Shown: piece after piece, positions 46,613-58,356 of the stretch
Numbering within the stretch: the first letter of the stretch is position 1
Layout of the letters: every line of letters starts with the position of its first letter
Program-made: the position numbers and the translations under genes
Notes under the pieces: generated by a model
The model's database searches: none
The model's input: the letters and a program-made list of their open reading frames with translations, nothing else
Told to the model about the DNA's origin: nothing
Assembly: GCF_032854445.1 (NCBI RefSeq)
Contig: NC_088301.1
Span: 2,296,001 to 2,360,000 of the forward strand
Direction of reading: 5' to 3'
DNA: 64,000 nt
Source of the DNA: Liolophura sinensis
Taxonomy: Eukaryota > Mollusca > Polyplacophora > Chitonida > Chitonidae

Positions 46613-48150
46613 CTGTAAAATAGATTTCGTGCATAAGTATGGCGTTGACAGTGTAACATTAGGTTGTCCGTACTATCCTCCACAACACATTCCTCACAGA
46701 CGCCTGTATCATGGATAGCGAAACGAAATAAATAGGAATTTGTTTGTATATGGCCGGATAATAACCTGAAAACAAGGATCTCATCGTGGCGACAACGTAA
46801 AGAAAGATTATAAGTAGGAGACACGCATGGATTATGCGTGTGGAATATTCTACCCTTTTTTGAGTTGTCCCAGTCTTGTTGCCAGATGTCAATGAACTTG
46901 GGAGTAAGGCATTCAGATAAAGATAACGGAACATGAAAAGAAATATGGGGAAATGAAAGTGCTTCTTTAGCTAAACTGTCGGCCAACTCATTGCCAGGTA
47001 CGCCGACATGAGCCGGTACTCTTTCGAGTGATACTGAAACACCCATAAAACGAAGGTCAGTACATACATGTAATAGCTGGTATATACCTTTTAAAAAATG
47101 TTTTCCAGGTACAGTTGGTGATGGCGTGTAAAGATGATAACGAATCTAAAAATAACAGCTCGGGCCGGTTGTAAATCTAACAGAAAGTTTAAAGCGCAAA
47201 TAATGGCAGTCAGTTCAGCTGTAAAAACGGAAACTAAGTCAGATAATCTAAACGCTCTATTTAATTTCAATTCTGGTATGGTGAACGAAGCACCCACTAA
47301 TTTAGTCTCGGGGCATTTCTAAGCATCTGTAAAAATCTGAAGATATTGTGACCATTTGCAGTGAATGTGGTCGTTGGTACATACTAGAAAGACTGCTAGA
47401 TTTAAACATTATTAAGCACATTTACTGATTTTTGAATGTAGTTTCGTGGATGTGTATGGTATATGTAGCTTTCACGGGGGGAAATGAGGTATAAAAGATG
47501 ACTGAAGATTTAAATCAAGGATTGTAATAAGGAGGGAATGCTTTTGCATCTTAGACTGAAGGGTACTGTATGGAAATCCTGTAAATTATATAAGTAATCA
47601 TAAAATGAGGGTTGGAGGACAGCAGAGGCAGAATTGCTAACAGACGACTTAAGGATGAGAGAAAATCGGAGAGTGCCCTGACGCCGACGGACGTACAAGG
47701 GCCACTCCTTAAAGAAAACCTGCATAACGCTTAGTGATGTTGATCGTGCATACCCGGTACAAATCCGCACCGCAGCGCACTGAATCGAATCTAACCCATC
47801 CTTAAGTGTCTTACAGGCAGTCATACGCTTCACAGCAGTAGTCCAGCCGAGAACGGATTAAAAAACGATATAGTAAAAAAAGACACTGTCCATCTGAGCT
47901 TTATTAATGATCGTTTCTATAGTTAAATGCCTGTGAAGTATAGCCCCAAGATACTTGTAAAGATTTGGATACTTTAACGGCAAATTGTTGAGTTTGACAA
48001 TCACCTCTTTATCCGAATTCTTTGTAAAGATAACCCCTTCAGTCATAGTAGACGAAAATTTAAATCCCCATTTATTGCTCCATTCCATTATGGCATGTAA
48101 TCTTCGCTGGATATATCTCCTACAAACATTGATGTTTTGAGCACGAATCC
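46613..48150 (-). mobile_element. Second RNase H-bearing LINE (I-superfamily type), 5'-truncated
   Basis: On the minus strand, a late RT/thumb region, a connection and RNase H are read in order and differ clearly from the Nimbus-like family. The copy begins within RT near 48150 and its 3' end meets the ATTC tail of copy H at 46612. It is 5'-truncated, as is usual for LINE insertions. The exact clade cannot be assigned by eye. Confidence 0.75.
46613..48150 (-). pseudogene. ORF2 3' part of the second LINE (RT thumb, RNase H)
   Basis: The frame at 47858-48088 gives MEWSNKWGFKFSS and NLPLKYPNLYKYLGAILHRH, the post-active-site RT region. The connection at 47510-47833 gives DSIQCAAVRICTGYARST. RNase H begins at 47091-47297 with FTAELTAIICALNFLL (catalytic Glu). 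It continues at 46606-47046 with VSLERVPAHVGVPGNELADS (last Asp), and a Cys/His tail CEECVVEDSTDNLMLHC. The frames are shifted against one another several times, so it is not functional. Confidence 0.78.
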
Positions 48151-48242
48151 ATTAGCCCACATTGAAGCTTCGCGGGCTCCATATTTATACTAAAAGGTCA
48201 CGAGTCATGACCTCGCAGCGAACCAATCAAAATCTACCACCC

Positions 48243-48720
48243 TATGAATGAATGAGTGATTATGTTTTAATCTATAAATCAGTATAGGGTTTCCAAGAAG
48301 AGAATGAGAACATATAAATCAAATAAAAAGGACAGACGTGTTTAAAACCCGTTAAAACAACCAAACCTCGAAACTTGAAAACCACAATCATTTTTTTAAA
48401 TTCTAATGTGTGTATATATAAACAAGAAATAATGTAAAAGTAGTTATATCGTATAATATAAACCTATATATTTTCAGTAATCAATGACAGCATCGCCAGC
48501 GACGCTGTCAAATAAGTCAGATATAGAGTTGATCGTGTAGAATCTTTGCCGAATATAAGCAAAGTCTACAAGGTCAACAAGGATATGTTTGATGCCGTAT
48601 TAAGCATTACATCCAACACACTCAGGAGCACTGCTCCCTCCCAGGATAAAATTGTGTGTTAGACGAGTATGCCCCACACGGCATCTTAATAAAACCACTT
48701 GGTCTCTACGAGACATGCCA
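48243..48720 (-). mobile_element. Nimbus-like LINE, copy J, 3' end only
   Basis: On the minus strand it runs from the Cys/His tail of RNase H (matching MSRRDQVVLTRCRVGH and CVGCNA near 48600-48720) through the 3' UTR ('gttttcaagtttcgaggtttgg') to ATTC repeats near 48243. It is strongly 5'-truncated. Confidence 0.8.
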
Positions 48721-49127
48721 CCGTCACACCATGAGAGATTTCCACATTGCGTCCTTCCCTATGGCAACACACCCGCTGCACGTGATCAGGCTTTAGACAA
48801 GATGGCCGTCAACATTTCAGTCCGTGTTCTCCATGCAGGAAAAAGAAGGAAACCAGACAGAATAAAGTCTTCAGATAGGTATTTCATGTCGAATTTAAAT
48901 CGGCGTGAAATGTTTGTTACACGAACACAAGCATATGCCATAAATGTTGCTGTGTGTTTGACAAGCAAACCTGAGTACAACAACAACCTGAATATAAATC
49001 GAACTAGAACTCCGTTGATATGTCAGACTCAACAACTTTAATAATTAGAGTTGTAGAGCAGCCAGAAGCCCTATTGTTACAGAATTACAACTGAATTTAA
49101 ACACTACTATGTTTTGATTACAGAAAT
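48721..49127. other. Upstream region of the three-exon gene
   Basis: No repeat was recognised. A CACGTG element occurs at about 48778-48783. An ATG at 48802 opens a frame reading MAVNISVRVLHAGKRRKPD, which could end at a weak donor (AG|GTATTT at 48878) in phase 2, matching the acceptor at 49123. This possible extra 5' exon is weaker than the three exons listed. Confidence 0.35.
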
Positions 49128-51122
49128 ATGGGCGACAAAGATATATTCAGTATTATAGACGAGTTGTGCAGTCAGATACTGGATAAGAATTGTCCAGAAA
49201 ACGGGTAAGCAGATTTAGAAGAACTGTTCATTGTATGTTTAACTGAGGACAGGACAGAAGTCAGTAAGACGGGATTTTGGCCCATCGTTGAAACGGGATA
49301 TGTGAAACAAAATGCACACGACTGAGTGCACCATGACTCTTTTTCATCGGTAAATCACAAACCGCAACTGCGTCGTCATCATGTTATTCTCACAGGATTT
49401 TAGTTATGCAGTGGTAACATGGTTGTATGTTGCACGAAATTGTCAATGGACTATATTGTGGAATATAACAATAATTTTGTATTATTAAAAATTGTGCATT
49501 TAAGACAAATTAATTAGCATAAAAATGACATGTCCGGACATAAACTCTCAACAACCAAAAATAGTGCCTCCGCTGTCCACGACACTACTTCAAAATCATC
49601 TGGGGAATGTCATGCCAAAAAAGAGGTCTTCCAAATCAAAATACAAAGTTATTTTTTAACCATGAAGGAAAGCGTGTCTGAAGAAGATATTTTGCGCAAA
49701 GGCTAGAATGTGGGAGCTATTGTTTTGATGTCAGAACTTGAAGCGGTTCAAAGCGTGATCGAAGTTACTGAAATGAACGTTGAAGCGTTTTCACTTGCAA
49801 CTGAAAAGATATGTTAATAACGATGCCAAAGTTGAGACGTCATCACAAATAATCGTGAATTGTATGTCTTATGTTGAAGGTTATCAATAAAACTAAAATA
49901 TAGTTTTGGACCAATTTTATGCATCAGCTATGGGCGAAATACTCGCCTTACCTTCTTCGTCATCCGTCGAACTCAGTAATAACTTTAAAACAGTTAATCT
50001 TTTTTGTATTAAAGATTTGGAGATATCGACGTGGTAAAAGATCTCTCACGACAGTGGGCTGAGGTCAATAGTCAAGGCCAGCAACCTTCCGAATCAGGGA
50101 AGGCAGACTGTGAATTTCAAGACACTAAACCAAAAGTGAAACAGGATTGTAACATGGACAGTGCAAGTACTAATCGAACAACGTCGGAGGAAGAGAGGTA
50201 TAAGTGTAGCCACTCAAAGCACACGATTTCCCTTTTGTCATGTTTTTGTTCAGTACAAAATTATAACATAAATCCCACGTTTCTAAATTTATCGGAGAAT
50301 GTTAACTGGTTGTTTTTTTTACATACAAACGAGTTTATTTAGTCCTTTTTACATTTGATTAGTTCTTTCGTGGTTTGTATTGAACGTCGTTTCGCAGATG
50401 AGTGTTGCGACGTCTTGAACATGCACTATGGATGATGAAGGTGTACAGATGTGTGTTTTGACGGCCCAGATTTACATTCCAACTCACATATTTGTGTTTC
50501 AATTCTTCGAACTAAATTTTAATGATCAGATAAATGCATTTCTAAGTTCAACAGAGTCTACCTACCAAAATAGAGAACAAAGGTGTGAAGACTATTCTGA
50601 GGGCTTGACAGTTAGTACAGATAAGTGCCTAAGAAGCTGAATCTGGTTGCTCATGACCAAGGCTTTGATCACCACAAGGTTAGCAAAATACAACACTCGA
50701 AAATTCGTTTTGGTTACCATTGTGAGTTATATGAATCTGGCCACTAACAGCCGTATAGGGCAACAGGGTGAAATAAATAACAGTTCTATACCGCGTGATT
50801 AGCAAATGCACAACACCCCCTAAATTCATTTGTTTAAAAGACTGCAATGCTTTTATTTAACTTTAATTGCACTATACACTCAATCAGAGTTGTTATGTCC
50901 GTTAATGACAGTTTCGTGTACATGCATGTTAGGCTAAGTCGGTTGAATATGAAATACATTATATTTCACTTGATGTAACTGTAATATTCATCAAAAGCCG
51001 CCATGTATTGCAAGTTAGATTATCTAACCATATAACTACTTTTATATTTCAGAAATGCTTTAGCTCAAGTACATATCCTGTCAGATGTCGACAATCCATC
51101 CCACGGAAACAGTAAATCGTGA
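49128..51122 (+). CDS. Small three-exon gene of unknown function (109 aa)
   Basis: Exon 1 coding part is 49128-49204, exon 2 is 50015-50197 and exon 3 is 51053-51122. The 330 coding bases make 109 codons plus TGA. Both introns are phase 2 and the frame stays open across both joins. Donors are GG|GTAAGC and AG|GTATAAG; acceptors are 'tttttgtattaaag' and 'cttttatatttcag'. An acceptor also precedes the ATG (ttgattacag ending 49123), so a 5' UTR or further coding exon may lie upstream. The protein starts MGDKDIFSIIDELCSQILD, a likely amphipathic helix. It continues with VVKDLSRQWAEV and a polar Ser/Thr/Glu/Lys-rich half, and ends DVDNPSHGNSKS. There is no signal peptide, membrane segment or known motif that I recognise. 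It may be one isoform or the end of a longer gene. Confidence 0.7.
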
Positions 51123-51251
51123 TTATACTCTGTGCATCTGTTGTCATTTTGAAGTTGTGAGGTTAGTTATCGTCTACAGGCACGACATTTTATAGTGGAG
51201 AAAATGCTCAGAGGGTCATCGCTTTTGCTTTTGTCATTTTAACATTGAAAC

Positions 51252-51257
51252 AATAAA
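51252..51257 (+). terminator. Polyadenylation signal AATAAA of the three-exon gene
   Basis: AATAAA lies 130 bases after the TGA at 51120-51122, a normal distance for a short 3' UTR. It supports the third exon as the last one. Confidence 0.6.
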
Positions 51258-51699
51258 AATGTCTTTGGTAACTAGCGGAGTACGGTGTTATTAGATATTG
51301 TAAAATGAATACATTTGACAACATTCGTAGCAACTGCGTGTCAATGGGTACTTGTGTCCAGTATAGACAAATGTACCTCGAAGCGACTGTAAAAGTTCAA
51401 GGCAACAAGCAATTACATTAAGATAAGTTTGCTGTTAGTTTTGTAAACGGGCTTCTGCAGTAATATCGTCATTAAACAAAGTGCCTGTTCACATTTTTCC
51501 CTCCCTGGTTTAGCTGAATAAAGTAACTGCCAACGAAAGGTAGTTTACCGAGGGCACACTCTATCTATGAAAGTGACCACGGTCACCGCTAAGAAATGAA
51601 AATATTATTTAGCATGGTGTACTAAAAAGTCTCAGCTTTCGCATACAGAGCGTGGTGGAGAGGTGGTGTGGCGCACCATAAAACAGTCACACTTTTGAC

Positions 51700-51895
51700 A
51701 TTCAGAGCAATGACCCAGGAGCCTCTCATCAATGCCGCCACTGTGAGTTCAAGCTGGCTTCCTCTCCGGCCGTATGGGAAGGTCCTCCAGCAATGTGCGG
51801 ATGGTCGTGGGTATCCCTCCCACCATAATGCTGGCTGCCGTCGTGTCAGCAAAATATTCTTGAGTATGGAACAACACATCAGTGAAATAAAAAAA
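51700..51895 (+). mobile_element. Diverged tRNA-derived SINE
   Basis: It matches the SINE at 13854 from 'caatgacccaggag' through the B-box region gtgagttcaagctgg, 'cttcctctccggccgta', 'gcggatggtcgtgggt', 'cccaccataatgctgg' and 'attcttgagta', ending in an A-rich run. Part of the head and of the central domain is missing. Confidence 0.8.
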
Positions 51896-51899
51896 AATA

Positions 51900-54249
51900 T
51901 CCAGAGCATGATGGGGTGGTGGAAGTTTCTCCCCATCTGTGATGATGACCGTTCATTACATCAAAAATAATGAAATATTATTTACCATGAATTATAAAAT
52001 AGTCTGTTTTCACGTGTTTCACAAGTGTTTTGTGATTCCCCACATCCTCCAGAGGTAACACTGCCCTCCAGAACTGATAAGTACGAGAAAGAGACAAGCA
52101 AACACTGGAGACACAAAGGGTGAATAAAAATCCACAAATAAGTGCTGATTAGTTCGGTCCTCTGGGACCTGGATGCGGCCCATTTTAAAGTGAAATGAAT
52201 GTTTAATTCCTCCGTTGGAAAGGAAATTTGTATATTTCCCCGTTCTCAATAATTGTGGGGACTAAGTAAAAAATAAGTGGTCGGGCACATTGGTAAGGCC
52301 GTTTGCACAGGCTTAACATTCGGTGAAGATGGCTTATCTTCCATTAATACCGTGTATGCTCCATCAGTAACTTGCATAGGATTGGTGGCTCATCTCGGTC
52401 ATTCTGTTTTTCTCATCGTACAGTACTGCTATAAAGATGGCCGTATATCTTACGTATGTGTGTCGTCGAATCATCCGCGTCGGAAGGGCGTAATATCAGA
52501 GGAAGATGTTCACATCATACGCCGACCATACCGTCAAGACTGGTGTACCATTCGCGTATGATGGGAGTAGGATCCGACCATCATCCGCGTAGGGTTTTAC
52601 GACATACACTAACATTCACACATAAACTCCTCTAACTTACAACAAACACCACGTTGTTCGACACTAACCTTGTTATAGGACATTCACAAACCGTTTTCGC
52701 GTGTTTACTAGCTCGCACATAATCATAATAATACGCAGATCGAGCTTTGACCGTTTCGGCAATTATTCGCTATTAAGTGCTAAATACAGTGCATAATTAT
52801 AACAGAAATTATACATTATAACTTAAGCACCACAAATGGCTAATTTGTAATATTAGTACAGCTTTTGGCAAGAACTTACGTCATCGGTTGTCGTGGAATG
52901 CTGTTACTATTGTACATTTCCTCTGACACCAATAAAGTGAAACTCGAAAGTCATGCATCGGGCTACCTCACCTTATTACTGGATGGAATGAGTGAGAGTG
53001 TCGCTTATTTTTACCTGTTTGTTCACTTGACAATTGTGATTTGACAATCATCAATGCGGTAATTAAGTACATGTATATTGATATGAGTTTACTTTTTGCA
53101 ATGCGCCGATGATGCAACCTTACCATAGAATCGACGAAGACCAAAGAATGCACAATCATCGAGCTATTCAAAATCTAATAAGTTAGACAATTTATAAATA
53201 TATAATATCTGAAATTAGGTATATAATTCAAAAGCGTCTAATCGTATAAACTCTCATGAGGCATAATCATCTGTTGCATTCTTACTTACTTCGGATTGAG
53301 GATGATTTTACTTATTTAATAAATCCCGCTAACAAAATCATCGAAACCAAACGTTTAAATTTCGTTATTTTATTTCATTTTGTACTTTAACATTTTCGTT
53401 TATGTTCTTATTAAGGATTTTAATGAAAAACCCTGTTCTTCGAAACTGTGTTTGAACTGTACTCTATTTCGGGCATGCGTTGATTATGGTCACCGGGTTT
53501 ATAACTGTAACGCTTAGGTTGTTGGGTTAGACCGTGTCATTTATTTCAATTACCTTGATTTCAAAGAACAGGGCGTACCCTCAAATGTTAATGACATATC
53601 AAAACCAAAGCGGAGCCCTATGAATCAACCATTCTCGAACAGTGATATCCACAAAACAATATACGTTAAGTCTGCAGTCACAGAGGCGCATATAATTTCC
53701 CTTTTGAAATTGGCCCTCTGCTATCGCGAACTATTGCTGATTGTTTCTGCCCTTTTGTACCTGTTAAATCTGCGAAAGTCTTAAAACCTTGGGCAGTTAT
53801 CGACCTGATGACCGCACCCGAATGTAATACAGGTTACACCAATAATTATCATCGGAGCACCAAAGGGACACTAACAACACTTGAGTCATCTCTTACAGGC
53901 GCACCCATGTGTACAAATGGATGTTCATCATCCAAGGCGATATGTGCGCTATGTTGTTAAACTAACACCGTCTCGCAATTGGAGCAAAACAGAATTCGTC
54001 ATACATCTTATTGAGCATGATATATAAATGATTTTTTACGCTTTAGGTGAAAAAAAAAACTGGTACAACGAGGTTTATCTTGAGATGTCTAGTCTTATCA
54101 ATGATGTAGTCTTTAGTAAACCGCACACCATCAGTTAATTCAACAGAAAGTACTAAAAATAAAATCCGGTAAGTAAAATTAAAACTGCGTTTGAGGTAAG
54201 AGTGTTACATTGTAGTACTTTTAGCTATTATTTTGAACATATTCGTATT
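51900..54249. other. Unassigned DNA
   Basis: No family was recognised. One 94-codon frame (52277-52561, plus) reads VGHIGKAVCTGLTFGEDGLS and onwards with no known domain. A 10-base inverted repeat (catcatacgc/gcgtatgatg) lies near its end at about 52512-52563. Confidence 0.4.
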
Positions 54250-54340
54250 TATTTGATTGACGTTTTACGCTGAACTCAAGAATGCAATAGTGTACCATGG
54301 CCTGCAATTATCGTGGGGCGGACATATTTGTAAATTTCTA
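54250..54340 (-). mobile_element. SINE tail fragment
   Basis: The block 'atttatttgattgacgttttacgctgaactcaagaat' (split) is the reverse complement of the SINE 3' end (attcttgagtacggcgtaaaac...). Only the last 60-90 bases are recognisable. Confidence 0.55.
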
Positions 54341-55495
54341 ATACTAGTATATGTTTATGTAACATAAAGGAGAACAATAATATAAAATAATAAGGAGTTT
54401 GTTTAAAGCGGATAAATGTTCACACAAAAGGGAGATTTGCATACTAGTGATTATTGAGGGACATATATTTACACATGCGTGACAAATTACAAAATGTGAC
54501 TAAAAAAGAAAGGTAAAATGAATATACCCAAATAAATTAACACATACGGATGCACTATTTTAATAAAAATATACAGTAATTAATAACCACATAAGTTAAA
54601 TATCTAGATGTAAATTAGATAAGACAAAGTGTTGCAGATGCTCTGTTAGATTAAAGTGGTGGCAATGCACAACCTCGTATTTATCAAACGACCAGTTTAA
54701 ATTTACATTTTAAGGTTATTCTTTTGCGCATTTGGAATTGAGTTTATTTGATTATAAAAGTTCTATTCGCCTTTAGCAAGCGACCGAAAATGTTAATCTG
54801 ATCTGTCTTGGCTTTTACCAGCGTCAATATTAATTTATTAATATTAATAAGTAAAACAAATTGGTGGGTTCAAATAATGTACCCTAATTACAATCAACAC
54901 ACTATGCGATTAAAGAAACTAAAGATAACAGAAAACAGCTAATTTCAATTTTAGAAAATGGAAGTTATTGTTCATTGAGATGAGTTTGCTGGTTTTCACG
55001 CAGCCGTACTTATTGATTTTTTTTATAATCGAAGTCGAATTTGGAGGATCTTATCCTGGATTGATGTAAATCCTGAGTTTAGTGTAAAGTTTTAGAGCGC
55101 TGTTACATTGATCAAGGTGAGTGTTTCAAGAGAAGGCATGAATAATCTGTGATGTCTTTATGCGTAATAGCAGTTAATTGGCACTTGTAAGCTACTACTA
55201 GGGGGACACACCCGTTTCTTTATTGTTATGCAAATGGTAATCTTCAGAAGGTATTGGTAATGTTTCCATTTCGTGGAAACTGTTACCATGGATATGTTGT
55301 GTTCTGCTGATCAAGAAACGGCGTTACAAAAACGGTCGTAAGGCGTTGACTGTTCGAAACAATAGAACAAAGCTGCTGTGTAATACCAGAGTATTTTCGC
55401 AGTGTTAAAGTCTTGCATCTTTCTATTTTTATACCTTGTGTTTTATTGTAGTATGTAATACAGTTTGTGCTGACTGAAAATTTGTAATGTCATTT
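54341..55495. other. Unassigned DNA with one hairpin
   Basis: No gene or repeat family was seen. A hairpin at 55256-55287 pairs ggtaatgtttcca with tggaaactgttacc around a 5-base loop. Confidence 0.4.
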
Positions 55496-55645
55496 TATGT
55501 CCATTAAGGCCTGCTGGTCGGGTATTTTTCATGTGGAATCCTTCATGTGTTTCCTGCTAGGTATCCGTGGGTTCAGGCATCTCCCTTGTTGGCACACCGT
55601 GGTGGATGCGGAACACGTGGGTTGAATTATTATTATATATCAATT

Positions 55646-56290
55646 ATGTCTTCCCCAAACCTTTCCTTTAATATATCTAATGTATCCATCAGGTCTTCCT
55701 CTCGGCCGACTTCAAGTGCTAAAAAAGATGAAGTTGGAGGTCTTTTCGGACTTTCATGATAATAAACCCAACAATTGGCCGGCTTTCGTTGGTCTCTCAA
55801 CAAAGTAAACATTAAAAAACGGCCTCGAAAAGTCATCCCCTTTACTTAAAAAGAGCTCTCTAGGGCGCCGCGGGAACATTAAGAAAGGCAATAAAAACTT
55901 AGACCCGGAGACATTCTCATTGAACGTTTCCGGCAACAATCAAAAAATTAACTTACATTAAAAAAATATCCGATATATATGTTTGCACATCCCCTTACCA
56001 TTCCCTGAACAGCTGTCAGGGAATAATTCATATTAGGGATGGTGATATAACTGACCTAACCGGGGAAGAAATCTGCAGAGAACTAAATTCACATAGTGTT
56101 ACCACAGTTACCTAACCTGACACGTTGTTTTAATTGCCATAATTTGGTCACGGCAGGGGCCAGTGTAAGAATCAATTGGTTTGTTTCAGATGCGGCACTG
56201 AAGGTCCTGATGGTTGCGACTGTAGCAACACAGTCAAGTGTTGCACCTGCGATGAGGATCACATGGCTTCTAGGGATTGACCGCTTTTAA
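55646..56290 (+). pseudogene. LINE ORF1 relic, copy K
   Basis: It starts MSSPNLSFNISNVSIRSSSR at about 55646. The middle signature region (CPDQ...NSLNSCQGI-like, 'ttccctgaacagctgtcagggaataatt' split) is at 55990-56040. The knuckle zone lies at 56110-56280 in shifted frames. A deletion removes the end of ORF1 near 56285, where the endonuclease begins. It is broken by stops. Confidence 0.7.
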
Positions 56291-56991
56291 ATTTTATTGA
56301 AGTAACACAGCTAGTTCAATCTTTAAATCCTATTGCCCTTTGTCTTCAGGAAACTCACCTGAAGACATCTGACAAACATAAAATAACTTTAAAAATATTC
56401 ACTTTATAGGAATTATTTTCTGATGATGAAGAGCGAGCTTGTGGCGTCTGCTCTATTTTCGTAAATAATAATATAGTTCACAGCTCTTTTGACCTCGTTA
56501 TTGAGCTTCAGGCTGTGGCCATCCGTGTTTCTTTGTCGGAAACAGTTATTTTATGTTCGCTATATATTCCTCCTCATTCTTCCTTGTCAGTCTCTGAATT
56601 ACATAACTTGAAGGAACAACTACCAACCCTTTTTATAAGTATGGAGGATGTTAATGCCCATGAACCTATGGGGCAGTAATAATATAAATAATAAAGGCAA
56701 AATATTTAAAGATTTTTTTATCATAAGATGAACTGTGTTATTTCAGTGATAGTTCGTTAAAATTCAGTGAACTTATATTACAAGCAGCTAATGGAACCAT
56801 CCCTGGGACCTCGGCAGGTCCAGGATCCAGGAATGAACCCTGATGCGATGGTGGTTGTCGCGGAACCATGAGTGAGTGAGTGAGTGAGCGCTTGGGGTTT
56901 AACGTCGTACTCAACAATTTTTCAGTCATATGACGACGACGGAACCATGAAGGACCGTATACGGGCAGAGGGCATATTCGATCAATCATAT
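56290..56991 (+). pseudogene. LINE ORF2 endonuclease and linker, copy K
   Basis: The CLQETHLKTSD motif lies near 56340-56370 and SIFVNNNIVHS near 56450-56480. SLYIPPHSSLSVSELHNLKE lies near 56560-56610, followed by a decayed GDxN-type site near 56645. It then skips to the linker (LILQAANGTIPGTS near 56765), so the end of the endonuclease is missing. It continues beyond the LTR element. Confidence 0.72.
56872..56940 (-). mobile_element. 69-bp 5'-truncated retroposon tail with TSD
   Basis: Read on the minus strand it ends 'gagtacgacgttaaacccc' and then CACT-type repeats, a tail type common in mollusc retroposons. The 11-base duplication cggaaccatga flanks it (56861-56871 and 56940-56950). It lies inside LINE copy K. 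Confidence 0.75.
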
Positions 56992-57748
56992 TGTTACGAC
57001 CCAAACTGTCTGTATTATAAAGAGATGGCTTGTTCGAAATACACGACACTTTAGCCCCACAAAAATGTAACCAAAACCAGCAGATTTTATTTTACAACAA
57101 TTTATTAGGTTTACCAAGATCTGATAACAAGACTTTTACAAATACTAAAGTACTTAAGTTTAACAAGAAAGGATAGCAGTATCTATACAAATACTAAAGT
57201 ACTTACATGTACAACGGTGTCAAGTCCAAACGGACGCATATATTCCACAATGCTGAAAACCATACAGGCATAAATGCACAAATAAGAGGGAAAATCCACA
57301 GTATAACTGAATGTATGACGAAATATACACAAAATTCCACAGACAGGGTCCGTGTACTAATAAGCACTGTGTACACAAAAGCACAAATTAAATATACAAG
57401 TTCAAACTGAACAAGTGCTCGGAGGAGATATGATATAACAAAGCCGGAGGCTATAAAGACACCAAAATTCAGCACAAAAGGCCTACTAAAGTATCACACA
57501 GCGAAAGCATCCAAAACTCTCAATAATTCTCCTTTCTCCCCCTTTCACCTGCTTTCTTAGGTCTCATATAGACTGGTGGAATTTTCTAGAATAAAAAAAT
57601 TCCTGAACACTTGTTGTAAACAAACAGGCCCGGAACTGAGGGTATTCTGGAACATTCTAAGGCAAAGGCAGACAGCAGGCCCTGAACTCAGCATATGTAA
57701 ACGGTGGCAAGCTAAATTTAGAAGCTGACGGCAGTTGCTCACATAACA
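56992..57748 (-). repeat. 3' LTR of the Gmr1-like element
   Basis: 757 bases, beginning TGTTACG and ending CATAACA on the plus strand, so the ends are inverted (TGTTA/TAACA). It is the uninterrupted LTR. Confidence 0.93.
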
Positions 57749-57762
57749 CACTCACCCTTCAT
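57749..57762 (-). other. Polypurine tract of the Gmr1-like element
   Basis: On the minus strand a purine-rich gaagggtgagtg directly precedes the LTR. This is the expected primer for second-strand synthesis. Confidence 0.6.
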
Positions 57763-57879
57763 GAAAAAAAAAGTTTTCCCAACTTTTTTTAAAATTACAA
57801 TATATGTTAAACAATAATATATACAACATTGTAAAATCACATGTAATTAAACATTTTATACACAACTTATACACGAAAC

Positions 57880-58356
57880 AAGCAATCTGCAATAACATTA
57901 TCCTTTCCTTTAACATGTTTGATTTAAAGATTGTATTCCTGCAACAATAAACTCCAGCGTAGCAACCTCTGATTGTTTCCCTTAACTTTCTGTAGAGACA
58001 CAAGTGGATTGTGATCAGTATTTACAATCACAGGTTGTCTCGAGGCTGTTACATAAACTTCAAAATGTTGCAGAGTTAAAATAACAGACAAACATTCTTT
58101 TTCAACAGTTGAATCACTTCTCTGAAACTTGTTGAGTTTACGGGAAAAGAAACAAAACTGGATGATCAACACCAAGATTGTCTTCCTGAAGCAAAACAGG
58201 ACCTACAGCAACATCACTTGCACCAACTGCTAACTTAAAAGTTTTCTCAAAATTAGGTGCTGACAACACAGGCGAACTTTTAAGTATGGCTTTTATCTCA
58301 TCAAAAGCAGTCTGGCACTCATCTGACCAAATAAACTGGACTTTTCAACAGATGAG
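57880..58356 (-). pseudogene. RNase H of the Gmr1-like element
   Basis: The frame at 57924-58175 gives VEKECLSVILTLQHFEVYV (catalytic Glu) and VIVNTDHNPLVSLQKVKG (TDH/NPL block), and ends at RLLRWSLLLQEYN. VKGKDNVIADCL follows near 57890-57930 in a shifted frame. The first part (KLAVGASDVAVGPVLLQE, near 58180-58240) has Ser for the usual DAS Asp context (ASDVAVGP). It follows the RT directly, with no tether domain seen. Confidence 0.8.

Larger units (their letters stand above)
55496..56991 (+). mobile_element. Nimbus-like LINE, copy K, left part
   Basis: It starts in the 5' UTR ('attaaggcctgctgg', 'ggttcaggcatctcccttgttggcac') and runs through ORF1 and the endonuclease to the linker before RT. 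There it is split by the LTR element (56992-63803) and continues at 63804-64000. A 69-base tail of another retroposon sits in it at 56872-56940. Confidence 0.82.

Noticed and set aside
46606-47046. Host RNase H-like gene
   Set aside because: Upstream RT thumb/connection segments on the same strand and several frameshifts show it is a LINE fragment.
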